In this document: positions 1-7,389 of the stretch, one piece after another | Layout: each line of letters opens with the position of its first letter | Position numbering within the stretch: position 1 is the stretch's first letter | Assembly (NCBI RefSeq): GCF_017876115.1 | Contig: NZ_JAGINO010000030.1 | Coordinates: 1 to 64,000, forward strand | Reading direction: 5' to 3' | DNA: 64,000 nt | Source of the DNA: Azospirillum picis | GTDB lineage: Bacteria; Pseudomonadota; Alphaproteobacteria; Azospirillales; Azospirillaceae | Program-made: the position numbers and the translations under genes | The notes under the pieces: generated by a model | Database searches by the model: none | The model's input: the letters and a program-made list of their open reading frames with translations, nothing else | Told to the model about the DNA's origin: nothing

Positions 1-122
1 TGCCTCCGCGAAGCCAAGGCCGCAGACTGCCTCCGCGAAGCCAAGGCCGCAGACTGCCTCCGCGAAGCCAAGGCCGCAGACTGCCTCCGCGAAGCCAAGG
101 CCGCAGACTGCCTCCGCGAAGC
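1..122 (+). repeat. 27-bp tandem repeat, four and a half copies visible
   Basis: Identical 27-base units occupy 1-27, 28-54, 55-81 and 82-108, and a partial copy runs to about 122. The array continues off the left edge. The copies are base-for-base identical, which suggests recent expansion or ongoing slippage. They are translated in one frame. Confidence 0.95.
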
Positions 123-147
123 GCGGACCATGCGCGACGCCGGCTGA
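1..147 (+). CDS. 3' end of an unidentified gene with a nonapeptide-repeat C-terminus (partial)
   Basis: The frame is open from the window edge to a TGA at 145-147. It encodes four full copies of the nine-residue unit CLREAKAAD and a fifth, diverged copy ending in CLREARTMRDAG. Because the DNA period (27 bp) is a multiple of three, the repeat keeps frame, and a strong terminator follows 16 bases later; both support a real gene end. The repeat is charged, alanine-rich and likely helical, and each unit carries a cysteine. No family can be named because the N-terminal part is outside the window. Confidence 0.6.
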   Translation, partial: CLREAKAADCLREAKAADCLREAKAADCLREAKAADCLREARTMRDAG

Positions 148-162
148 CAAACAGCAGCGTCC

Positions 163-206
163 AAGAAAAAGCCCCTGCCCGCTTCCGCGGACAGGGGCTT
201 TTTCTT
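163..206. terminator. bidirectional rho-independent terminator
   Basis: A perfect 15-bp inverted repeat (163-177 with 192-206) encloses an inner CCGC/GCGG pairing and a TTCC loop. The outer arms are A-rich on the left and T-rich on the right, so the hairpin has a U-tract in both directions. It lies between the rightward gene ending at 147 and the leftward gene ending at 241 and should terminate both. Confidence 0.9.
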
Positions 207-240
207 GTTGCCGAGCCGTTATCCGGTTCGCCCTTCCGCA

Positions 241-1797
241 TCAGCCGAAATTCAGGCCACCGAAGGGAGTGATGAAGTTGTCGCTCAACACATTGCCGCG
301 CAAAGCCACATAGTCCGGCACCACCAGCGGGATCACTGGCAGTTCGTTCATTACGATGCGTTCGGCATCCTTGTAGATCTCTGCACGACGGACGGGGTCC
401 GGCATCGCCATGGCCTGCTGGATCAGGTCGTCGTAGGTGGGATTGGACCATCCCACCGGATTGAACCGGCTCCGGCTGGTGAACAGTTCATCGAGGAAAT
501 TCATCGGATCGGGATATGTCGCCGTCCAACCGAACAGGAAGGCATCGTAGTCGCGCCGCCGCGACCGGGCGATGAACTCGTCCCGTGGTGCCGTCACCAA
601 CCTAGCGGGAATCCCGGCATTGTTCCATTGCGAGACGTAATAGACGAACTCCCGGCGGTATTCTGGAAGCACGGCCACGCTGAAGGGCTCCATGCCACGG
701 CCCTCCGGAAACCCGGCATCCTTCAGGAGCTTGCCGGCGAGCGCCGGGTCGTAGGTCAGCGGCATCAGCTTGTCGTTCGACAGCAAGGCCGGCGGAACGA
801 CGCCCTTGTGGACCGTGGCGACGCCGCGGAAGAACCGCTCCGCCATCGCTTCGCGGTCGATCAGCAGCGACATCGCCTGGCGCACGCGCAGATCGGTGAA
901 TGCCTTCACACGGCGCTGGTCGAGCGCCAAGACCCGCATCTGCATCCGCTGCACGTTGGACAGCGAGCGTTTGAACCCCGGGTCGTCGATCACGCCGCGC
1001 AAGGCATCGGTGTCGACGAAGGTGAAGTCAACTTGGCTGTCGTTGAACAGCGTGATGCCGTCATTGCCGACGCCGGTGGCGAGGAAGGAAACCTGATTGA
1101 AGGGTACGCCGCCGCCCCGCCACTGCGGATTGGCTTCAACGTCGATACGGATGCCTTCGGCCGCACGGACCAGCCGATAGGGACCGGTGCCGGCCGACAT
1201 GCTGCGGAACCAGGTCGGGCCGGCCTGCTGCGCGGCATCCACATCGACGATGTTGAACCGGGCGAAGGGGAAGATGGCGCACGGCTCGTCGCAGATCACC
1301 TCAACCGTATGCTCGTCCAGCACGGAAACGCCGGCGAGCTCCTGGGTGCTGCGGGTACGCAACGCCTGGAAGCCCTTTACCTTGGACAGCGCAAGCACCG
1401 CAAAGTTGGCTCCTTCCGTCGCCAGAGCCGCCTCGAAGCTCCGCTTGACGTCACGAGCGGTGAAAGGGCGCCCGGTATGGAACACCACACCCTCGCGCAG
1501 ACGAAGCCGCCAGCGGCGGGCATCCTCGGATGCGTCCCAAGCGACGGCGAGCCCGGGCAGAATGCGGCCATTGGCGTCGACCGTCGTCAAACTCTCATAC
1601 ATTGCACCCAGGACCTGCCGGGCCACGAGATCGCTGACTGTCAACGGATTCAGCGCGCCGGGCAGGGCCTTGACCCCGATCCGCAAGACACCGTCGGGTG
1701 CCGCCAAGCTGCTCGCCGCCCCAAGGCCCGACAGGGCTGCCGCTCCGGCAAGGCTACCGGCGAGACCGAGGAAACGTCGTCTTGGCACGGCCGGCAT
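241..1797 (-). CDS. family 5 extracellular solute-binding protein, Tat-type signal
   Basis: This 518-residue protein has the length and layout of periplasmic peptide/nickel/oligopeptide-binding proteins (SBP_bac_5). The N-terminus reads MPAVPRRRFLGLAGSLAGAA, a twin-arginine-like signal (RRRFLG) followed by an alanine-rich hydrophobic stretch. The mature part begins near residue 33 and shows the usual features: an ALNPLTVSD-type N-terminal segment, a REGVVFHTGRPFTARDV motif at about 102-117, and the DAFLFGWTATYPDP region near the C-terminus. No permease or ATPase genes lie beside it, so it is an orphan binding protein or works with a transporter elsewhere. Export should deliver it folded to the periplasm. 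Its ligand cannot be inferred. The gene stands alone, convergent with the gene at the left edge. Confidence 0.88.
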   Translation of the reverse strand: MPAVPRRRFLGLAGSLAGAAALSGLGAASSLAAPDGVLRIGVKALPGALNPLTVSDLVARQVLGAMYESLTTVDANGRILPGLAVAWDASEDARRWRLRLREGVVFHTGRPFTARDVKRSFEAALATEGANFAVLALSKVKGFQALRTRSTQELAGVSVLDEHTVEVICDEPCAIFPFARFNIVDVDAAQQAGPTWFRSMSAGTGPYRLVRAAEGIRIDVEANPQWRGGGVPFNQVSFLATGVGNDGITLFNDSQVDFTFVDTDALRGVIDDPGFKRSLSNVQRMQMRVLALDQRRVKAFTDLRVRQAMSLLIDREAMAERFFRGVATVHKGVVPPALLSNDKLMPLTYDPALAGKLLKDAGFPEGRGMEPFSVAVLPEYRREFVYYVSQWNNAGIPARLVTAPRDEFIARSRRRDYDAFLFGWTATYPDPMNFLDELFTSRSRFNPVGWSNPTYDDLIQQAMAMPDPVRRAEIYKDAERIVMNELPVIPLVVPDYVALRGNVLSDNFITPFGGLNFG

Positions 1798-1879
1798 GAT
1801 GGTTCCCGGAGCGTCGGTGTCGAATACCCGTTACCAATAGCATGGCGGCGCGTGTCCGGTCACCCGACCCGGCCGGCCT

Positions 1880-1897
1880 CCTTTCGCGTTCGAAAGC
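1880..1897. promoter_or_regulatory. parS-like palindrome, copy 1
   Basis: An 18-bp near-palindrome, CCTTTCGCGTTCGAAAGC, with arms CTTTCG/CGAAAG, lies 60 bp beyond the parB stop. It differs by one base from the reverse complement of the copy at 12273. ParB family proteins usually bind 16-bp-class palindromes next to parAB, so its position fits a centromere site. Binding is inferred. Confidence 0.65.
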
Positions 1898-1937
1898 AAC
1901 TCCTCCGCGCACAAAAATTTGCGGGCAACCCATGCGT

Positions 1938-1955
1938 GCTTTCGCTCTCGAAAGC
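1938..1955. promoter_or_regulatory. parS-like palindrome, copy 2
   Basis: GCTTTCGCTCTCGAAAGC lies one base from the parB stop codon. It shares the arms GCTTTCG/CGAAAGC with the copies at 1880 and 12273 and differs in the central four bases. With copy 1 it forms a two-site cluster 58 bp apart. Confidence 0.65.
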
Positions 1956-1956
1956 C

Positions 1957-2811
1957 TCAGGTCCCCAGTAAACCGTCGATGCGGTCGCGCAGGGCCTGCA
2001 GCCGTTCGCGATGCTCCCGCTGCAAGGCGTGGGAGGCGCTGCCGATGGCAGCCAGATCCTTGTCCATCCGGTTGATCGCCTTGCCCAGCAGGCGGTACGG
2101 CTCCGCCGAACTCGACGCCGCCGGCCGGGCCGCACGCACGGCACCCACCGTGAGCCCTCCGGTCCGCGCCGTCTGCCACAGGCGGCGAAGCTCGGCCTCG
2201 TCCTCGACGAAGGCCAGTTCGACCAGCGCCGATCTCGACACCGCCTCGGGATTGGCCCGGTATTCGGCGAGGATGTCCTCGGGCAGGCGCAGCACCTTCA
2301 GCCGCTTCGACACCTCGGCCTCCGAACAGCCGACCGCCGCAGCGACCTCCGTCTGGGTATAACCATGGGCCTCGATCAACTGGGACAGGCCGCGGGCGAG
2401 ATCGATGGCGTCCAGATCAACACGCTGGACGTTCTCGATCAGCGCGATCTCTTCAGGGCGGCCCTTGGTGATGATGGCGGCGATGGTCCCGCGGCCGAGC
2501 AGGCGGTGGGCACGCAGCCGCCGCTCGCCGGCCACCAGCCGGTAGCGCCCTTTCTCGGCACCCTCCTGGACCAGCACGGGCTGCTGCAACCCGTGGCGGG
2601 CGATGGAGTCGGCCAGCGAGCGCAGGGAGTCGTCGTCGAACACCGTGCGCGGCTGGCCGGGATTGACCTCGATGGCATCCAGGTCGGCCTCGACGATGCG
2701 GGGAAGCACTCCACTCAACCCGAACAGCCGGTCGGTCTCGGCGGCAAAGCCGGCTTCCTTGGCCTGTAGAACGGTGGCGGCGGTCTGGCGGGTCAGCTTT
2801 TTAGGCGGCAT
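1957..2811 (-). CDS. parB: ParB/RepB/Spo0J-family partition protein
   Basis: A 284-residue centromere-binding protein of a plasmid partition system. The N-terminal ParB/Srx (CTPase) domain carries GERRLRA at residues 95-101, the ParB box that binds CTP, and ENVQRVDLD at 126-134. A helix-turn-helix follows (about 151-175, YTQTEVAAAVGCSEAEVSKR), then a coiled C-terminal dimerisation region. The start overlaps the end of parA by 11 bp, so the two genes are translated as one operon. Two parS-like palindromes sit directly downstream. The length is typical for plasmid ParB. It should spread from parS and be moved by ParA to segregate the replicon. Confidence 0.95.
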   Translation of the reverse strand: MPPKKLTRQTAATVLQAKEAGFAAETDRLFGLSGVLPRIVEADLDAIEVNPGQPRTVFDDDSLRSLADSIARHGLQQPVLVQEGAEKGRYRLVAGERRLRAHRLLGRGTIAAIITKGRPEEIALIENVQRVDLDAIDLARGLSQLIEAHGYTQTEVAAAVGCSEAEVSKRLKVLRLPEDILAEYRANPEAVSRSALVELAFVEDEAELRRLWQTARTGGLTVGAVRAARPAASSSAEPYRLLGKAINRMDKDLAAIGSASHALQREHRERLQALRDRIDGLLGT

Positions 2812-3823
2812 CGGCGGTCTCCTGCAGGCGGCCCATGGCGGTCAGCAAGGCGGTGGCGATGGCGGCATAGCTCTCCACGCCCGGCGCGCCGATATCCGCA
2901 TCCAGGGTGATGACGTTTGCGCCTGCCGCCTGGGCGTAGATGGTGGCGCGCGGCACCGGCGGGAAAACCTTCCGGTCCTCGCCCCACAGGCGCTGAATGT
3001 CCTCCAGAGAGGAGCGGTCCTGGGTCTGGCGCGGGTTGACCATGGTCGGCAGGATCCCGAGCACCTGCAGCCGCGGGTTCAGCCGACGCTGGATCTTGGC
3101 GACGGTGTCCAGAAAGGCGCTGACGCCCAGGATGGCATGCGGCTCGGCTTGGCAGGGCACCAGGACGTAATCGGCGGCGGTCAGCGCATTGATCGTCACC
3201 GCCCCAAGGTTCGGTGCGCAGTCGATCACGATGACGTCGTAGCGCGCCCGCACCCCGTCCAGGAGTTCCGCAAGCGCGGTCTGGGCGTTGGTCAGATTGC
3301 CCGGCAGCTCGGTGTCGGCGCTTGCCAACGCGATGCTGGAAGGCACCACGTCGAGCCCCTCGACGCCGGTGGCAAGGATCACTTCGTCCAGCGCGGTCTT
3401 GCCCATCAGCGCATGGTACAGCACCCGGCCGGCCTCGGTCAGGGCGACGACGTCACCCTGGGGTACGCCGACATGGACGGTGGCATTGCCCTGGGGATCG
3501 GCGTCCACCAGCAGGACCCGGTTGCCCGCCCGAGCCAGCATGTAGGCGAGGTTGATCGACGTCGCGGTCTTGGCCGTGCCGCCCTTCTGCAATCCGACGG
3601 CGACGGTGGTACCGGGACGGGGCAGGGGGCTTTCCGGCTGCTCCAGCTCCAGCAGCAGCAGGCGGCCCAGCACGTCGCGGGGCAGGGCCTCCTTGCCGGT
3701 TTCCCACTTGCTCAGCCGCTGCTTGTCGTACTTGCGCCCGGTCAGCGTGTTGACGAGCGCCGCCATCTGCGTCTGGGTCAGGCCGCGCCGTTCCCGCAAC
3801 GCCTTCAACCGATCCCCTGTCAC
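2801..3823 (-). CDS. parA: ParA-family partition ATPase with N-terminal XRE-type HTH
   Basis: A 340-residue protein. Residues 1-50 form an XRE-like helix-turn-helix (DRLKALRERRGLTQTQ), which is typical of larger plasmid ParA proteins that also repress their own operon. The ATPase domain follows, with a deviant Walker A KGGTAKT (80-86), VLLVDADPQGNAT and VIVIDCAPNLG. The GTG start is chosen because a perfect AGGAGG lies seven bases upstream; a longer reading to an ATG at 3886 has no such site. repA lies 119 bp upstream on the same strand and parB overlaps the 3' end, giving the order repA-parA-parB. The small residue before the Walker lysine is Ala where most ParAs have Gly; the KGGxxKT consensus is kept. 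Confidence 0.95.
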   Translation of the reverse strand: MTGDRLKALRERRGLTQTQMAALVNTLTGRKYDKQRLSKWETGKEALPRDVLGRLLLLELEQPESPLPRPGTTVAVGLQKGGTAKTATSINLAYMLARAGNRVLLVDADPQGNATVHVGVPQGDVVALTEAGRVLYHALMGKTALDEVILATGVEGLDVVPSSIALASADTELPGNLTNAQTALAELLDGVRARYDVIVIDCAPNLGAVTINALTAADYVLVPCQAEPHAILGVSAFLDTVAKIQRRLNPRLQVLGILPTMVNPRQTQDRSSLEDIQRLWGEDRKVFPPVPRATIYAQAAGANVITLDADIGAPGVESYAAIATALLTAMGRLQETADAA

Positions 3824-3942
3824 GACCCGTCCTCCTGCCCCGGCTCCGGTTGCGGCGAACCTATCAAGTCGTCGCGACTCCGGCAACAGGTGTCTACCGA
3901 AAGGACGGGCAGAGGGATTCCGATGGGTTTCAGGCAGTCCGA

Positions 3943-4890
3943 TCAGACGGTTTCATCATACTCGACCTTCGGCACGTCGATCCAGGAAGGCGGCTGTCCC
4001 TGGCTCTTGCGCCAGAACACCACCGGAAGGTCGGCATTCAGCACGCGGCCCAGCACCGCCCCACGCGCCTTCATCGTCTCCTTGTATTCCGCCGTCTCGA
4101 CGATGCGCACGCCATAGCCCGGAATGCGGTCGGCGGCGAGCACCGGTCCCAGCGCGTTCTTGAACTTGCGCAGATCGTTGTCGGAGCCGACCCGCTTGCG
4201 CAGCGGCTCCAGCGCCATCCAGAACGCGTGGCCGCGGGCCAGATGGGCGCGGGCGATCTCGTAGAGCCGCTTTTCCACCGGCTTCAGCGCGAAATACTGA
4301 TCGTCGTAGCTCAGCAGATTGTGGCCCAGCGCCGCGCGGGTGACCCAGCCCGACAGCGTCAGCTTCAGGCCGCGCACCGCCTTCTCGCCATCCTTCTTGC
4401 GCTGGTACAGCAGCTTGTAGTCGGAAATCCAGGAGAAGGCACCACTCTCGCCCTCGCCGCCGGTTTCCAGGTTGGTCTTGATCTGCGTGCCCTGCAACCG
4501 CTCCAGCGCCCCCTCGATCTTGTCGTAGGCGCTCCCGCCGGCGGTCTTGCCGACGATCCGCTGCAGGTCGCTGGTGGTGAAGTGAAGCTCTCCCAGCTTC
4601 GACGGCCCCTTGCCGTTCTCCATCTTCTCCCGCAGCAGCGAGATGGCGTAGAGCAGGACCGCCTTGTCCCAGATCGTGGCGACGCCGACGTTCTTCGGAG
4701 CCCGAACCTCGATCCGCACCTTGCCGTCATCGTAGGTCGGCAGCGCCTCCACCTTGTCCTTCGACAGGCCGAACAGGCTGTAGACCATCATGTGGCGGTC
4801 GTTCTGGACGTCGCCGGTGAGCGGGGAATCCAACCGCAGAGCCAATTGCAGCGGCCGGTCGAGCAGCTCGGCATTATCGGTCTGGGTCAT
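3943..4890 (-). CDS. repA: replication initiator RepA (RPA family)
   Basis: A 315-residue plasmid initiator of the RPA (replication initiator protein A) family found on alphaproteobacterial replicons. Recognisable segments include RHMMVYSLFGLSKDK near the start, VRAPKNVGVATIWDKA, LHFTTSDLQRIVGKTAGGSA and YFALKPVEKRLYEIARAHL, which make up winged-helix DNA-binding modules. The start at 4890 has GGAG seven bases upstream; an upstream ATG at 4965 would add 25 residues without a good site. It should bind the iterons at 5018-5510 just upstream of its own gene, opening the origin and probably repressing its own transcription. Partition genes follow on the same strand. Confidence 0.93.
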   Translation of the reverse strand: MTQTDNAELLDRPLQLALRLDSPLTGDVQNDRHMMVYSLFGLSKDKVEALPTYDDGKVRIEVRAPKNVGVATIWDKAVLLYAISLLREKMENGKGPSKLGELHFTTSDLQRIVGKTAGGSAYDKIEGALERLQGTQIKTNLETGGEGESGAFSWISDYKLLYQRKKDGEKAVRGLKLTLSGWVTRAALGHNLLSYDDQYFALKPVEKRLYEIARAHLARGHAFWMALEPLRKRVGSDNDLRKFKNALGPVLAADRIPGYGVRIVETAEYKETMKARGAVLGRVLNADLPVVFWRKSQGQPPSWIDVPKVEYDETV

Positions 4891-4971
4891 TGCGTATCTC
4901 CGTGGGCCGGCCATCCGGGTCGAAAAGCCACAGGGTGTGTGACGATGGGCATGGGGTTGAGACATGGGTTC

Positions 4972-4989
4972 AGTTCATAATCCACAAGC
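4972..4989. promoter_or_regulatory. DnaA-box-like sequence next to the origin
   Basis: TAATCCACA matches the DnaA consensus TTATCCACA at eight of nine positions. It lies between the repA start and the first iteron, where iteron plasmids usually carry such boxes. A single near match in GC-rich DNA is suggestive only. Confidence 0.4.
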
Positions 4990-5017
4990 CCGCCGCCCGG
5001 TTCCACAGCTCCGGCTC

Positions 5018-5510
5018 AAACGTCGCCGTTCTGCCGAAAGATTCCCCCGCGGGCGGCGTGACGGCCGGGAAAGTGTCGCCGTTCTGCCAGTTTTTCACCG
5101 CCCACATCGCGCCATGCGCTCGCGAACGGCCGAGGTGCGCACCGCAGGACTGGAAAGGCCGAGCGTCTCCGTTCTGCCGTGACGGCAGCGGGCCAGCCGG
5201 CAGAGCCATCCAGTAAGTCATTGAAAAACATAGACACATCAACGCCGTGCCCCTTCAGCGCGGCGCCCGCCGCCCTGCAGGCACGGCATCGACTGGCAGA
5301 ACGGCGACGTTCCCCGATCCCGATTCAGCCCCGATTCCCGGCCGATTCCCGGTCATGAGGGACGGCGGCAGGGCGGGAGGTCACTGATCTTTCGGCAGAA
5401 CGGCGACATTCGACCGGCATGAGTGGGCGGCGGGCTGCTGGCGAGGGCAGGAATCTTTCGGCACAACAACGACGTTTCTTCCCGAATCTCTCGGCACAAC
5501 GACGACACTC
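5018..5510. other. iteron origin of replication (oriV) with seven repeats in two orientations
   Basis: A repeat with core TCGGCA(G/C)AACGGCGAC occurs about seven times in 500 bp. Copies at 5018-5043, 5073-5095 and 5163-5179 read on the minus strand; copies at 5291-5312, 5386-5411, 5451-5477 and 5484-5510 read on the plus strand. The fullest form is AATCTTTCGGCAGAACGGCG plus GACRTT. The array sits between repA and the divergent dnaT-like gene, and no convincing gene covers it. Clustered repeats beside an initiator gene are the hallmark of theta-replicating iteron plasmids. The change of orientation near 5180-5290 separates a repA-proximal group, which may handle autoregulation, from a distal group that may form the replication core. 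Confidence 0.85.
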
Positions 5511-5777
5511 GACACGCGCCCTCCATCGCTCCCTTCAAACAGCTCATTGATTCCGCAGCAAAAATCACGGTCTTCCTTCATGCCTGGCCTTATCGGCGCC
5601 GTTTTTCCAAGACCGTGGACAGCGGCATGACGGGACGTACACATTTCAAAAACGGGCGGAAACCGCCCTGACACCATCATCGTGCGCGCCTGCCGGAAGC
5701 GGCCGGCGCCACGGGTTCTCGCACCGCGAAGGAGAGCGGCATGACGTAACGGAGGGAAACCGACCTCCGCAAACACA
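5511..5777. other. non-coding stretch right of the iterons
   Basis: No ORF here has convincing codon bias. The short frames on both strands overlap the iterons and lack family features. The sequence is less GC-rich around 5530-5650 (runs such as GCAAAAATCAC and ACATTTCAAAAACG), which could serve as the duplex-opening region of the origin. That role is inference from position and composition. Confidence 0.4.
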
Positions 5778-5803
5778 AAAGGCCCGGATTGCTCCGGGCC
5801 CTT
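5778..5803 (-). terminator. strong hairpin with U-tract on the minus strand, inside the origin region
   Basis: GGCCCGGA (5781-5788) pairs with TCCGGGCC (5793-5800) around a TTGC loop. The flanking ACAC/GTGT can extend the stem. Read on the minus strand, the stem is followed by TTTTGTGTTT, a normal rho-independent tail. No leftward gene ends here, so it may close a short leftward RNA started in 5820-5968, for example a copy-control antisense RNA. Confidence 0.6.
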
Positions 5804-5971
5804 CGTGTCGGACGGAGGAGACCGAGGGATGCTCGGCCGCCCCACATCTGGCTGTTTGGCGACTCCATGATGTCAGGGCAGGCACGCAAAGCCAAGCGGA
5901 TTCGATGCGAGTCCGTTCACGCTCCCTCTTTGTCTCCACCGCCCGCGGATCGACAGACAGACGGGTGAGTG

Positions 5972-6823
5972 ATGAAGCCATACATCGACATGTACCGGCG
6001 CTGGATATCCGTACCCGGAATCCAGGCCGCTGACATCGCGGTGTTGTCCGCGCTCTACGCCCATGCCGACCGTGACGGTGTCTGCACCGCCACGCAGGGC
6101 GAGTTGGCGGAAGAACTCGGGCAAAGCCGCGCGTGGTTCAATGCCGTGCTGAAAGGGTTGCAGGAACCGGCGACCGCGCTGGTCTGCGCGCAGTCCCGCC
6201 GTGGCTTGCGCGGCTTCGCTTATCGGCTCTCGGACTTCGCAGCCGGCGCCGCAAGCGGCATCGGAGGCGCCGGTCCCGCCGACGCCTTCTGTCAGCCGGC
6301 TGACAGAAGCGGACCACAGGCCGGCTTCTCCTTGGAATCGGGGAATCCTGAATCCTCCTCCTTCCCTCCGCGGGGAGGGGCGGCGAGCGATCTCGGGACG
6401 AACGGGGCTGTCGGTCCGCTTCCATCGGACTGGCAGCCGGATGCTGCCGACCTCGCCTGGGCGTCCCAGCAACGTCCCGATGTCGATGCGGACCGGGTGA
6501 CGCCGAAGTTCGTGGCCTGGTGCCGAAAGGCGCATCGCCGCAACGGCTACCGTCCGCCGGATCCCTCCGCCGCATGGCGTCGCTGGATCGCCCGCGAACT
6601 GGTGTCGCCGTCCCACCCCGAGCCGCCCGCCGCGTCAGCGCCTTCGGCTTCCATCCCCCCGTCCCGCCGGGAAGCACGCCATGACCTCCACCAAGACCGC
6701 CGTGCCATCCGCAGCAGCGATGCCCGCCCAGCCGGTCAGGCACGGACAGGGCAGCCCGTTGCCGCCGTCCGCAACCGCGAAACCCTTGCAGCGCTCCGCC
6801 TTCGCCTCGCTGGCCAGGCTTGA
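5972..6823 (+). CDS. HTH/DnaT-like plasmid replication accessory protein
   Basis: A 283-residue protein. The first 80 residues form a winged-helix-type domain (GIQAADIAVLSALYAHADRD, then TQGELAEELGQSRAWFNAVL) like those of plasmid replication and primosomal accessory proteins. After a low-complexity linker, residues about 150-210 match the DnaT ssDNA-binding domain pattern (LPSDWQPDAADLAWASQQRP, KFVAWCRKAHRRNGYRPPDP, AAWRRWIARE). It is the first rightward gene beside the origin and probably helps load helicase or primase. A GTG directly before the chosen ATG is an alternative start. The last 143 bases overlap the next reading frame, which is unusually long and may mark a frame error or an overextended tail after about residue 235. 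Confidence 0.7.
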   Translation: MKPYIDMYRRWISVPGIQAADIAVLSALYAHADRDGVCTATQGELAEELGQSRAWFNAVLKGLQEPATALVCAQSRRGLRGFAYRLSDFAAGAASGIGGAGPADAFCQPADRSGPQAGFSLESGNPESSSFPPRGGAASDLGTNGAVGPLPSDWQPDAADLAWASQQRPDVDADRVTPKFVAWCRKAHRRNGYRPPDPSAAWRRWIARELVSPSHPEPPAASAPSASIPPSRREARHDLHQDRRAIRSSDARPAGQARTGQPVAAVRNRETLAALRLRLAGQA

Positions 6824-7389
6824 TGCCGCCGATCTCCGCTTCGAGACCCAGGATCTCGAGGCGGATGAGATCGGTGTCCTCGCCGAGCGGGTCGAGCAGG
6901 CAATCGGCAGCGTCTGCGTGCCGATCGGGGTGGAGAATGTTCTGATCGGCCTCGAAAAGCTGGCGGACCGGTTCGCACTGGAGCTTCCGGACGCCGACCT
7001 GTTGGAGGCCGATGTCCGCGCCATGGCGGAGTGGCCGGCCGACCGCTGGATGGCGGCCTTCGATGCGGTGTGGGGCAGTTTCCGCAGCGGCTGGAGCCGC
7101 TTCCCCACATTGGGGGATTTCCGCGAAGCCCTGGGCGCGGTGCCGGCGCCCGCCGACGCGCGTGCGGTGGACGACCTGCGGCGGCTTGCCGCCAGGTTGC
7201 GGCAGGAGCAGCAGTTGCGGATCCGCACCGAGGAGCAGCGCCGCCGTTCCCGCGCCCGCGAGACGGACTTGGCCGAGCGGCAGCGCCGGCTGGCGGCTGG
7301 CGCGGATCCGCTCCCGGTGCCGCCGCTGTTGCAATCGGCGGCTGGCGCCCAGCATTATCCGGTTGACCACCGAAGAATGCAGGCCGCGG
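6681..7389 (+). CDS. hypothetical protein; reading frame has no stop before the next gene
   Basis: From ATG 6681 the frame shows good third-position GC bias to about 7360 and encodes roughly 230 residues. An Ala/Pro-rich start is followed by an acidic helical region (QDLEADEIGVLAERVEQAIG), a tryptophan-rich segment (WPADRWMAAFDAVWGSF, GWSRFPTLGDFREALG) and an Arg/Glu/Gln-rich coiled coil (LAARLRQEQQLRIRTEEQRR). No stop is met until 9822-9824, deep inside the glycosyltransferase gene, where the frame looks like a shadow. The end given here is only the base before the next start. A +1 shift would reach TGA at 7364-7366, 24 bp before that start, so a lost base is likely. The layout resembles small proteins beside DnaT/DnaB loaders, but no family is recognised. 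Confidence 0.5.

Noticed and set aside
1..122. CRISPR array
   Set aside because: The 27-bp units are directly adjacent with no spacers, and they are in-frame coding.
205..1971. Long rightward ORF of 588 codons opposite the binding-protein gene
   Set aside because: It mirrors a clear SBP_bac_5 gene. Long antisense frames are common in GC-rich DNA, and it has no family features.
5381..5845. Leftward ORF of 154 codons over the origin
   Set aside because: It covers iterons and a terminator, has no ribosome site, and its composition follows the repeats.
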